In this document: one piece after another, positions 43,341-54,025 of the stretch
How the letters are laid out: each line of letters begins with the position of its first letter
Position numbering within the stretch: the stretch's first letter is position 1
Assembly: GCA_037157565.1 (NCBI GenBank)
Contig: JAZHRO010000073.1
Location: 89,382,001-89,446,000 of the forward strand
Direction: 5' to 3'
DNA length: 64,000 bases
From: Thalassia testudinum
Lineage: Eukaryota; Streptophyta; Magnoliopsida; Alismatales; Hydrocharitaceae
Position numbers and translations under genes: made by a program
Notes under the pieces: generated by a model
The model's database searches: none
What the model saw: the letters and a program-made list of their open reading frames with translations, nothing else
What the model was told of the DNA's origin: nothing

Positions 43341-44033
43341 CTCCAATTCCTGTTTTGAGATTTAAGCCTTGATCTTGGATCTCTAGGTCCCTAAACCCAA
43401 TTCCAGCCCCATAGGAACCTAAATTAAGGTGCCCTAACCCTAGTACATCACCTCTAGACCTCCCTAAGGACCTAATTAGGTCCTCACTAAACCTAATTGA
43501 CTTGGATCTTAGTCAATTCCATCAGCCTATTCAATTGGACTCATTGAGTCCAATTGAGCCTGATCTCAGCACACACTGTCCAATTGGACTCAGTGAGAGT
43601 CCAATTGACCTAGATCTGACTTAATTGAGTTGTTTTACTCTCAATTAAGTTTTCACACACCCAATTAAACTTGTATTAAGTTTAATTGCACTTTACCTTA
43701 GTGAATTAGGGTTTATAACCCTAATTTGGGACATACCTTGACCTATACCCACTAGAACCTAACCTAATCAACCTAGCCACCTAAGTTTTGACCCACACAC
43801 ACCCACACACACCATCCACACGAAAATACCTAGCCTAGAGTTCTCTAGAACTCTCTACCATGTGTGGTTGCCTTGGTTGCCAAAAATAGCAACCAAGAGC
43901 CATTCAATTTTTAGATCCACATTTGGTGGATCTAAAAACCACCATCCACCCTCTCTCTCTCACTCTCCCACGAGATCCCACCATAGGCCTCTCTAGATAA
44001 TTCCATAATTCTCTAGAGAGCTTCCATTGGGTC

Positions 44034-44045
44034 TATAAAAAGACC
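44034..44045 (+). promoter_or_regulatory. Putative TATA box of the C LTR
   Basis: GTCTATAAAAAGACCCC lies about 750 bp before the LTR end. The same word occurs in the right LTR at about 51526-51537. Confidence 0.55.
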
Positions 44046-44795
44046 CCATGGGTGGCCATTTGCACCCATTCACTCCCTTGGCAATTACTCTCCATTGGTG
44101 CCATTCACTCCACCTCCACGAGCTCACTACCACCACCATGGAGGACACCATGCCGGGATGCTGGATCAACCCTACCTCTCTCCAAGGGTCGGCCTAAGCT
44201 ACATTGGCCGCCCCTCATTCTCTTCTCAACCACTCCAAGGCCATCGGGGACCACCCCTAAATGCCCTCTACTCTTTTAGCTCTAGATCATGCCTTTCATA
44301 AGTTTTACTGCTTTCATTTACTGCTTAGTAGAGTAGTTTCTCTTCTCCCCGAATGATGCATGCGAAATCCCCCCGTCGATTCTTGTATGCAATCATTTTC
44401 TGGTAGCTAGGTTTAATTTAAAGCATTCCTGTATAAGCTTTCCTCTAGATTTCCTCTACAAACAACTCTCCCCCAAAGAATGAATGAAAAATGCATTTAT
44501 ATATATATATATATCTCTTTATGTGTTTGAAATCACCATGAGCTGAATGATTATTTTATTTGCGTGATTTAAGTGCCTGTTCTTTAACCGCCTATATATT
44601 ACGCACCAGCATGTCATTTAAATAAAGTAGAGTGGCTTTAAGATCGATTTCAAAAACAAAAACAACGCCTCCCAGAGATGAACGATCGGGATTCAAATTC
44701 TCGTTATTTTCAAAATAATATCTTTGTTGGATCGTATTTCGCAACTATACTACGACGCTTTTATCAAAAATGCGATCTACAATCTCCCAACAAAA

Positions 44796-44813
44796 TGGCA
44801 CCGTTGCCGGGGA
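44796..44813 (+). promoter_or_regulatory. Primer-binding site, tRNA-Asp type, element C
   Basis: TGGCACCGTTGCCGGGGA, one base different from element B's site, three bases after the LTR end. Confidence 0.92.
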
Positions 44814-46483
44814 GGCAACGTCATTTTTATTGATTTCGATCTTTTACTTATCATTGACAAATCTGCCTCTACTTCGTTGTTGATGTGTAGGAACATGGAA
44901 GAAAAATGGGATCTACGCACACATCGAGCGCGGCGAAGAAAGTCAGGTGCACATCACATTCTCTTAGAGTAGGTTTATTTTCTGAACCCTAGGACTAGAT
45001 CTACTTCCTGCAATTTCTTTTGTAAAAAAAAAAAAAAAAGATTTTTCTCATTTTCTTGGAAAAGAAAAGAAAATCAAAAAGAAAAGAAATTTTTTAAAAA
45101 AAATCTAGATTAGGTTTCCTTTTGAATCTAAGAAAAAAAAAAGAGATATTTCCGTTTGAATCTTTTGAAAAATTCTTTTTTTAAAAATAAAAAAATAAAA
45201 AAAAAAGTGCAAAAGATTAGAAAGAAAAAAAAACTTCTTTAGTGGAAGGCTTGAATTTCAAATTCAAACATCTTTGAAAGCTTTTCCACCACCTTCTGAT
45301 TTTCGGCCAGATTTCAAATCTCACTTTAAAATTCGATTGCCGAAAACTCTGTAAGCGAAAAATTTGGAAATTCGGGCAAAACCTTGAATTTCAAACCATA
45401 TTTCAAATTCCACCAATACTTTGAAAAAGCTCCAAAAATAAAATTTTTAAAAATTCGTGAAGTGCACAAGGGTCAGATTGACCCAGATTCAAAAATTTTC
45501 AAATTTCAAAAAGCGATTTCGAGAAATCTGCGAATCTGTTTTGACCAAAAATGGTGGGGTTTGAAAGCTGATCTAATTATCTTTATTTTCCATATTTTTC
45601 CCGAATTTTTGAAGATCATTTGATACTGTTTCAAGGCAAAAAACCATCCAGGGGTCAAAGTTCCAAATCTGACCCCCTGATATTTAAAATTCTCTAAAAA
45701 TTCGGTTGAAATAGTAAAAATTATAGAAAAATATTCTCTAAAAAAATAATTGAAAAATGAATCTACTCACAAAATTTCAAATTAATTGGATTCCAATTAC
45801 TATCAGAGAATCAACATTATTCTTGTGGTCTGTTGAAATAGAGAAAAAAACCATAGAAGTGCATGCAACCTAAGTTGAACCTTTAGGGTCACAAATAGAG
45901 ACCACACTTTTGGCTAACCTAGACTTAATCAAGTCTAGTTAGCCGGTGAGCTTGGTCACCTTGTGGGCCACTCACCACAAACCCCACTGAAGAAAACGGG
46001 TTAAAAACTAATGTTAAAACACGAAATCAACCTGAGTTCGTTGTCGTACTACTGAATGAGTTTAATCTCTCTTGCCAAACCTGGTGACTAAGTCTGCGGG
46101 GTAGTGTCAAACGACCGCGGCTCGGGGGTCAACGGAACTGGAGGCGTAAGCCAAAGGAAGAACCTTCGCCTTAGTCCCCTCGTAACCAGACTGGCTGGGT
46201 TAGCTTGAGAGGCATGATTCATGTTCAGTTGCTTGTACGACGAACTTATCTTCAGGAATTTGAATGCATAACAAAAAATCTGGTCACCTAATTTATAAGG
46301 ACCATTTGATTGACGGGCCTTAGCCTTGTTCTGCGTGGCTACACCAACCCAGGGGTTGGGCGGTGCATGCACGGAAGGAGGTCACTTAGACCTCACTTGG
46401 TTGGACCTTGGGAGCCACTCCCAAGGAGGCGAGTCACCTCGCCCGGACCATCTTCTCGCTCCATTTCTTCTATCTGCTAAGCC
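44814..46483 (+). other. Leader of element C
   Basis: About 1.7 kb of untranslated sequence. It is A-rich between 45027 and 45235. The TTTCAAATTC-rich part near 45250-45800 resembles the A leader. GTGTCAAACGACC at 46104-46116 is shared with A. Two short ORFs here have no recognisable domain. Confidence 0.65.
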
Positions 46484-47983
46484 ATGATGGCTAACATTGG
46501 ATCTGGACCTAATCAGGATCCAGAAGAGCTGGACCCACAAGCTTATCTGAGAGCTCAGGTCACTGAATCAGCTCAACCTTGGGATCAGAACCCAAGGTGG
46601 CGAAGACGACTTTTCGCTTTGCCTGATCCTTCTCCTCGGGTTACTGAAATGGTTAACCCATATCCTAACCCTGGATATTATGACCCATACCAGTCGGTCC
46701 CTCAAAGGATCGCATCTTATAATCCAGGATATGGATTTCATACTCCTGCTTCTCACCCATGGAACATGGGTAGACCTAATTCAACCCCTAGAACCCCTGA
46801 AGAGCTACCGGTGCATATGCAGCCACATTATAGAATACAGAGAGCTATAGTGAGCGCTAAGGAAAAGGCCTCATCCTATATACGCAAAATCCAGGCTATC
46901 ATTGAGCCGAACCAAAGACAAAGCCGGATTCCACATCAACAAGCTGTGATGGAGCTCCTTCAGGAAACAGCAAAGATAACAAGGCGGATTGGACAAAATC
47001 GGGAAACTCAAAAACTATTGCTTTTGAGATATCAAGTGGAAAATATCATTGAAGACCTCGAAGAATCTGAAACAACTACGTCGGAAGAACACACAGAAGA
47101 CTCTAGGGAGCAGATACCCGAAGATCACTCAAGGGAAAAAGAATCTAGCATGGATATGAGACAGGAGCAGGAAGTATGCCGAATGGGTTCATCTGAAATT
47201 GAGGAGGAAAGGATTGATATCTCCAGGACTGAGCCGCAATTAGATTATCCTGAATCCTGGGAGACACCTTGTGGGTCAGATGACCCAATTGAGACAAGGG
47301 AAGTAGATCCAATTGAGGATATGGATCCTAAGGCAGACATTACATGCGACACTACAGATCAATCTAGACCACTTCCCATTGTAGGTGAACCTGTACTAGA
47401 GCCAACATCTTTTGATCTGCACTCTTCTTCTTTCACCTACATCCCTAACTCAGATGCTAGAGATTTTGAGATGACACTTCCTATCCATGATCCTGACATC
47501 CGAAAACCAGAAGTAGCTATGGATAACTCAAACAAAGAAATAAATATGCTACCTGAGGTAGGAATTACTGAGGAGCCCAATGCATATGAGGGTGAAGCTT
47601 TGAGCAGAATGAGCTGGGGACGCACCTACCATCCTAGTCAATGGCTCGACCTCGAGCCTGAAGAGACAGCCTATGATGAATCAGAGATGAGTACTGATGA
47701 GGACGAAGTAATTTCTGACGAGGATTTCAGTGACCTCCCCACAGATCTTCTACTTTCACGGATATCCCCATATGACCCAGAGCCTGGAGAGGGAATGATC
47801 TTTGATGTCAATTATCATTATGAGGATCCCTACGACTTAGATTCTGGTTCTGAGGTACATTTTGATCTACTCCCTCAGCAACTTCCTGCTGAATTGTGGG
47901 ACATGATAAATCAGCTGAATCAACATCATGATCCCCCCTCTGATTATCCTCTATTTCCACCACCACTCCACACTTTCTTATAG
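46484..47983 (+). CDS. Acidic hypothetical protein of element C
   Basis: An intact 499-codon ORF, the longest uninterrupted ORF in the window. Residues 1-125 are Pro/Tyr/Asn-rich (..NPYPNPGYYDPYQ.., YNPGYGFHTP). Residues about 130-195 are helical, with a likely coiled coil (AVMELLQETAKITRRIG.., LLRYQVENIIEDLEESE). From about 195 to the end it is strongly acidic with many Ser/Thr/Glu/Asp, and closes with a Pro-rich tail. There is no zinc knuckle, protease motif or RT motif. The layout parallels the B ORF. The coiled coil is compatible with a self-assembling, gag-like role, but that is speculation. No host homologue is recognised. Confidence 0.75.
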   Translation: MMANIGSGPNQDPEELDPQAYLRAQVTESAQPWDQNPRWRRRLFALPDPSPRVTEMVNPYPNPGYYDPYQSVPQRIASYNPGYGFHTPASHPWNMGRPNSTPRTPEELPVHMQPHYRIQRAIVSAKEKASSYIRKIQAIIEPNQRQSRIPHQQAVMELLQETAKITRRIGQNRETQKLLLLRYQVENIIEDLEESETTTSEEHTEDSREQIPEDHSREKESSMDMRQEQEVCRMGSSEIEEERIDISRTEPQLDYPESWETPCGSDDPIETREVDPIEDMDPKADITCDTTDQSRPLPIVGEPVLEPTSFDLHSSSFTYIPNSDARDFEMTLPIHDPDIRKPEVAMDNSNKEINMLPEVGITEEPNAYEGEALSRMSWGRTYHPSQWLDLEPEETAYDESEMSTDEDEVISDEDFSDLPTDLLLSRISPYDPEPGEGMIFDVNYHYEDPYDLDSGSEVHFDLLPQQLPAELWDMINQLNQHHDPPSDYPLFPPPLHTFL

Positions 47984-48360
47984 CTAGACTTTTTGGAGTA
48001 GGGGTGCACAATCAGCTGGTTCGCATCTCCGGACCACTGATCTTAGGAGCATATGAGCACATCTTTCTCTTACTCTTAGCCGGCTCCTATGCTAGAAATG
48101 ACACATCTGATTGAGTTTTCGCCCAGCTGGAGGCGTTAAACTCAGCACATATAAATACCATTTTACCATCATCTATACATAACCATTTTTATACATAACA
48201 TATTTTTGTTTTAGCATATTTCCCTTTTGTATATTGCATGTTAACAGGTTGGCCAGTGCTGAATGTATAATTTCAGGAGCAATTACAGGTGATTTATACC
48301 CATTCTCTCCCTGCAGCATTTATTTTCTTTTACATTCATGCATGAGGACATGCAAGAACT

Positions 48361-48378
48361 TAGGCATGGGGGGGTAGA
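48361..48378 (+). promoter_or_regulatory. Internal second polypurine tract, element C
   Basis: TAGGCATGGGGGGGTAGA, preceded by CATGAGGACATGCAAG. It lies about 1.75 kb before the LTR-adjacent tract. Confidence 0.7.
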
Positions 48379-50130
48379 TACAGAAAAATTGAAAAAAAAA
48401 TTTTGTGCCAACACTTAGGAAAACCTCAGAGCTGCATGCAAAACATACTTTAGGACCTTAAATAAAAGAACAACCGACTCCACCTCCAATGCTCGCATTG
48501 GAGCTAGAAATCGTTCGCAATAGCCACTTCCGACTCACCCGCCCACCTTTTGTTCTAAATTTAGGGTCAAGCTGATTGTAACCCGATACGGGAAATTCAC
48601 GAAGTACAAATTATATGAGGTTACATGTCTATAACATATATACATATTGCATTCATGAATAAGATTATTTTATTAAGAGAATGCTTTAGGGATTTTTATC
48701 CTTTAGTTGATTCCTGTAATGTGGAATCCAGTACAACTTTTCACACACACGTAGAATTTGCAATGGATTCACGGTGAAGGCTGATAAACATGTTCAGTCT
48801 GTCGAGAAGAAGCAGTGCTTCTTTTCCTGAACCCTTGGACAATGTTTTGGGAGTCAGGTAGATTTTCCTCCAAAAATCCACCAAATAGTGTGAGAGAGTA
48901 GAGTATACTGGTGCTCTAATATTAGTGCAAGGAATCTGAAATCCTAGATAATTAGGTGATGATACTCTGAGATTAGACATAGTTTTCGCTCTCTATTCCC
49001 ACGTATACATTTTTGTGCGAAATTGTGAGAGCCACCGAATAAGGCAAATACGCGGAGAGCGAGTTTTCATAAAACTAGGGCTAAGGTGGATGGTTACGAC
49101 CATTCTTTACAGAATCCTTGGCTGAAGGAGGGTATTGATGTCAAGGTCAAAAATACACCGTCCTATCTGTCTCTCCCGGTGCCGTGAGTAGGCACTTCCA
49201 CCAAATAAGCCACCCAATGTCTCTTGAGTACCACCAATCCCCAATAATGCCTCCTTAATAAAGTTCATGGATGTTTGCCAGTTGTGTTATGCTGAAAAAA
49301 AAAAATTTTAAAAAAAATGAGAAAAAGAAAAAGAAAAAGAATGATGAAAAGAAAGAAAAACTGAAAAAAAGTGAAAAAAAATATTAGAAAAAGAAGAAAA
49401 AGCAAAGAAAAGAACGAATATTTAGTGTTTATTTCATCGAGGCAATACCACCAAATAAAATTGAGCTCCACCAAATATGGCCTTAACCTATTTTTCTTGT
49501 GTTTCTGACTGCCCAAATATTGGTCGAGGAATCCCGACTTAGTGTTAGGGTTATGAGAACTCAATTAAAATGTTAATGCCTAGTGAGACCACCAAATACA
49601 AACATATGTGTGAATCTGGTGAGGTTGTGAGCTCTAAAAAAAAGAAAAGAAAAGAAAAAGAGAGAATGAATACAAAGGAATCAAAAGGGAGCATAGTTTT
49701 TCTCGTCTTTCTCTAAGTTAAGTTACTTAGTAATTCGGGAATCTAGATTCTGTAGTACTAGTCTCTATGTAGCACCAAGTGAGAATGAGCCACTAAATAT
49801 ACAATCCTTTCCCTAAAAGATTCTCTACCTAAGCCTAAAGCCAGGGTGGAATTCATAAAATATCTTGAATATCCTAAGGGAAGAAATCAGCCTATTCCGC
49901 TAGAATTTTTATTAGGGGTCAAGTACAGGCTTTAGAGGTGTATTAGTTTTCACTCGAATTCGTTGCAAAAGCTACATAGTTGCACCTTCACGATTGTCTG
50001 GATTTCTAGAGCATAGGATGAAAACAAAAGTGAGAAAAATCTCTATGCAAACACTTGATAAAATAACCAGTCCCTTAGGGACCCTTGCTGTAAATAATTT
50101 AGTCTTGCATTTGCTAGGGACTAGCAAGAT

Positions 50131-50145
50131 TTAGGCATGGGGGTA
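50131..50145 (+). promoter_or_regulatory. LTR-adjacent polypurine tract, element C
   Basis: TTAGGCATGGGGGTA directly abuts the LTR start TGATTGCGCAG. It lies between hairpins at 50111-50127 and 50146-50162. Confidence 0.88.
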
Positions 50146-52259
50146 TGATTGCGCAGCAATCATAGGTCTTAATTGACCTAAATTAGGCTAGGACTTAGCA
50201 TAAGTTAGGGTTATCCATGCATGCATACGCATTATCTGAATCTTTACTGCTTTTCTTTAGCTATGCAAAAAATAATGTTATAATGTGCTGATTAAGTGCA
50301 TTATGTCGATTGCAGGGAATAAGCTGATCAGGAGCTGGATCTGAAGCTGGATCAGGAATAACGGGAGTTGTAGCAGAGCTGGAACAGAAGGCCTAGTTTA
50401 GATATAGGAATAATAATGTAAGGGGGTTAAAGGTTTTCTATTCTATTAAGTAGAAATAAAGCAGTAAAATGTGAAGAGCTTAGGTCCATCCTAGCCCTAG
50501 GATAGCCTAAAGACTTCCCCAAGCCTTAGCCACCCTTAGATTAGGTCACAACACCCTAGGAAGCCCTAAAACCCTAGTTCCAACCCTTCTCTGGACGTCC
50601 AGAGAAGTTTTAAGACGTCCAGGACCCTTAGCCAACTCCCGCACACTTCAAACTCACTTCTGCAGTGTTATTGGACGTCCAGACACTTTGTCAGACGTCC
50701 AATTTCTGCAAAATACCCAAAATAGAACCCGAAATCCTTCCTGACTCTGATTAGATGTCCAGGCAACAAGTCTGGACTTCTAATTTTTGAGTATAAGACG
50801 TCTGATTCTATAATTAGACGTCTGATACTGCTCTCCAATTCCTGTTTTGAGATTTAAGACTTGATCTTGGATCTCTAGGTCCCTAAACCCAATTCCAACC
50901 CCATAGGAACCTAAATTAAGGTGCCCTAACCCTAGTACATCACCTCTAGACCTCCCTAAGGACCTAATTAGGTCCTCACTAAACCTAATTGACTTGGATC
51001 TTATTCAATTCCATCAGCCTATTCAATTGGACTCATTGAGTCCAATTGAGCCTGATCTCAGCACACACTGTCCAATTGGACTCAGTGAGAGTCCAATTGA
51101 CCTAGACCTGACTTAATTGAGTTGTTTTAATCTCAATTAAGTTTTCACACACCCAATTAAACTTGTATTAAGTTTAATTGCACTTTACCTTAGTGAATTA
51201 GGGTTTATAACCCTAATTTGGGACATACCTTGACCTATACCCACTAGAACCTAACCTAATCAACCTAGCCACCTAAGTTTTGACCCACACACACCCACAC
51301 ACACCATCCACACGAAAATACCTAGCCTAGAGTTCTCTAGAACTCTCTACCATGTGTGGTTGCCTTGGTTGCCAAAAATAGCAACCAAGAGCCATGCAAT
51401 TTTTAGATCCACATTTGGTGGATCTAAAAACCACCATCCACCCTCTCTCTCTCACTCTCCCACGAGATCCCACCATAGGCCTCTCTAGATAATTCCATAA
51501 TTCTCTAGAGAGCTTCCATTGGGTCTATAAAAAGACCCCATGGGTGGCCATTTGCACCCATTCACTCCCTTGGCAATTACTCTCCATTGGTGCCATTCAC
51601 TCCACCTCCACGAGCTCACTACCACCACCATGGAGGACACCATGCCGGGATGCTGGATCAACCCTACCTCTCTCCAAGGGTCGGCCTAAGCTACATTGGC
51701 CGCCCCTCATTCTCTTCTCAACCACTCCAAGGCCATCGGGGACCACCCCTAAATGCCCTCTACTCTTTTAGCTCTAGATCATGCCTTTCATAAGTTTTAC
51801 TGCTTTCATTTACTGCTTAGTAGAGTAGTTTCTCTTCTCCCCGAATGATGCATGCGAAATCCCCCCGTCGATTCTTGTATGCAATCATTTTCTGGTAGCT
51901 AGGTTTAATTTAAAGCATTCCTGTATAAGCTTTCCTCTAGATTTCCTCTACAAACAACTCTCCCCCAAAGAATGAATGAAAAATGCATTTATATATATAT
52001 ATATATCTCTTTATGTGTTTGAAATCACCATGAGCTGAATGATTATTTTATTTGCGTGATTTAAGTGCCTGTTCTTTAACCGCCTATATATTACGCACCA
52101 GAATAATAAGTAGAGCGGCTTTAAGATCTATTTCAAAAACAGAAACACGCCTCCCAGAGATGAACGACCGGGACTCAAGTCTCGTTATTTTACAAAATAA
52201 TATTTTTGGCGAACGTTTTTGCGCGACTATACTACTATTTTCGACGACTTTCAAATGCA
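50146..52259 (+). repeat. 3' LTR of element C, with divergent tail
   Basis: 50146-52101 matches 42654-44609 over the same 1,956-bp length. The remaining 158 bp (52102-52259) align only loosely with the 183-bp tail of the 5' LTR (CCTCCCAGAGATGAACGACC is shared). The end ..ATGCA is inferred from that alignment. Confidence 0.85.
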
Positions 52260-52295
52260 CGAAAATGGCTCTCCGTCAGGATCCTAAAGTACGTT

Positions 52296-54009
52296 TGACA
52301 TGCTGCTAGTCGGGCTTTTTTTCTCTTGGTAGAAATAATGTATCAGAAAGATATGTCGTCGCAGTGAATCACGTGGTGGAAAATCCCGATCGAAAACATT
52401 TTAACAAAACTTACCATGGAAAGTTAGGATGTCATATCCATAGGGAGGAACAGATCAATAAATTCACGAATATTTTTCCCTTGTATTCGTCCAATCGAGT
52501 GCAAAATTCGTGGTCAAATCCGACGTGAAACGCGATAACAAAAAGAAGACACACAATAACTCGAGAATGTAAGGTTATATGTGTAATTTTTCCTCAATGA
52601 AATATTTAATAAATATGTGATCAATCTATGTAATTTCCAATTGCACATGTACTAGAGAGAAATTGTGTAAATCTTAATCCAAATTCAATGTGAAATAATG
52701 CACATAACATAAGCTAAGTCAATTCAAGAAAATGTAAGTGCATCGTTGCAATTTTACCCAATATAAAAATATTAATATAAAAAAATCAGAGTTTGGAAAT
52801 GGCACTCAATTTAAATACTAATTAACCCTTTACTGTAGAGAAATAGGGGACTTCGTTCCCCTCGTTGGTGCGCAGAGAGGGAAGCACGATAGACAGTGCA
52901 AAGCTCGAAGGAGGTCACCGGGGGTGCGGGGATCCTGATGGCGGTGACCCCGTCGACGACAGTGGTTGGAGCAGGCCGAACGGTGAGGAGATGCTCGTTG
53001 ACGGTGGTGGTGTCCACCCGTGCACGTGGGTCACATACGGCGTATCTGATGGCGTGGTCAGCCCCGTGGCATCGAGGCGAGGTGAATGGCATTGATGGAG
53101 CAGAGTGTGGTGGCTGGATGATGTGACTGCATGTGGAGATGAACAATTTGCGTTGGGTTCTTCTTGGAGAAGAAGAACGGTGCACAGAGCAGAGGGGAAG
53201 GCCGGCTTCTACGGCTGTGGCGTGCTTTCATGGATGGCGCATGCAAGGGCGCGTGTGGCTATTGTGCGGAAGGGTCGCACGTGATGAGGGTACACTGGGG
53301 GAGTTGGCGCATGGAGGAAAGGGCGTAGGCACGGCTCTGTTGAGAAGGAGGAAGACGAAGGAGAGGAGGCCATGTGTGAGGCCTGGTGCAAGCACGCAAG
53401 GGTGCGCGGCTACTACGTGGAAGGGTCGCGCGTGATGAGGGCACACTGGAGGAGTTGGCGTTAATGTTGGGTTCCTCCTCCCTGTTGACGGAGAAGAAGA
53501 GGAGGTGGTGATGAAAGTGGTGACAACGGTGAAGGTGGATGGAACGACTGATGGTGATGGAGGTCGATGGCAGTGGAGAACGCCTACGTCACAGTGTTTG
53601 TCATGGCCACAGGAAAGACTTGTTGCACGGTGATGTTAAGGGCCACCCTCCCTACAACACAAAGGGAAGATCCTTTAGCCTATTCCAGATCCACAACATC
53701 TGCCTCTCCCTTCGCATGCGTAACTGCTGGATTTGAACGTTGGCAGAGGGAGCGGTGATGATGGATAAATATGGGCATACCCTCCTTCAAATGCTAATTA
53801 TATTCATATCCAGCCACCTATTATTTTTTTCTCTCTGCATGCACATATCAAATAAGGAGCATAAATGTATGTATTAGAATGCAAAGTAGATGCAAAAAAA
53901 TATTCGTAAGCTAATATTAATTACTACTTAGTTTAGGTCATTAAACTATAAGGAAATGTATTCCATATGTACTTAAGCCAAATAAATGTCCAATAAATTG
54001 GACTTATCA
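52296..54009 (-). repeat. 3' LTR of element D
   Basis: About 1,714 bp, close to the 1,729 bp of B and alike in its end (GTGGTGGAAAATCCCGATCG.. and CATATCCATAGGGAGG in + sense). Sense strand starts TGATAAGTCCAAT, with hairpin arms GTCCAAT/ATTGGAC. The GC-rich part (52860-53760) gives many spurious ORFs on both strands. The left limit TGACATGCTG is inferred from alignment with B. Confidence 0.78.
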
Positions 54010-54025
54010 AATACCCCTATGCCTA
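54010..54025 (-). promoter_or_regulatory. LTR-adjacent polypurine tract, element D
   Basis: The minus sense reads TAGGCATAGGGGTATT immediately before the LTR start. Confidence 0.8.

Larger units (their letters stand above)
42654..44792 (+). repeat. 5' LTR of element C
   Basis: 2,139 bp, starting TGATTACGCAGCAATCA and ending ..CTCCCAACA. It holds GACGTC-centred palindromes (43095-43340, including a perfect 20-base palindrome at 43095-43114) and a TATA box TATAAAAAGACC at 44034-44045. Repeated CAATTGGACT/AGTCCAATTG words lie near 43535-43610. The ORFs over 44052-44301 recur in the other LTR and are not genes. Confidence 0.92.
47984..50145 (+). other. 3' untranslated region of element C
   Basis: CCAGCTGGAGGCGTTAAACT near 48127 is like the conserved end-of-coding motif of Athila elements. 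Then come an internal polypurine tract, CCACCAAATA words at 48878, 49198, 49448, 49468 and 49589 with variants at 49032 and 49790, two purine tracts (49293-49410, 49635-49675), a hairpin at 50111-50127 and the final polypurine tract. Minus-strand ORFs here are shadows. Confidence 0.8.
42654..52259 (+). mobile_element. Element C: non-autonomous Athila-like element with acidic ORF
   Basis: About 9.6 kb: 5' LTR 42654-44792, tRNA-Asp PBS 44796-44813, leader, ORF 46484-47983, two polypurine tracts, 3' LTR 50146-52259. No gag, protease, RT, RNase H or integrase. The first 1,956 bp of the two LTRs are nearly identical, pointing to a young insertion, but the tails differ. The five bases left of the element (GGACC) are not repeated on the right, so no TSD is seen. 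Confidence 0.9.

Noticed and set aside
44052..44301. Two short ORFs repeated at 51544-51793
   Set aside because: They are inside both LTRs of element C just after the TATA box and have no coding features; they are duplicated because the LTR is duplicated.
48740..49800. The CCACCAAATA array as a possible CRISPR array
   Set aside because: The repeats are 10 bases, irregularly spaced from 20 to about 250 bases, and sit in a plant retrotransposon 3' region.
52811..53760. Many overlapping ORFs on both strands
   Set aside because: GC-rich part of the D LTR with ORFs in most frames; none shows a domain and the LTR structure explains the region.
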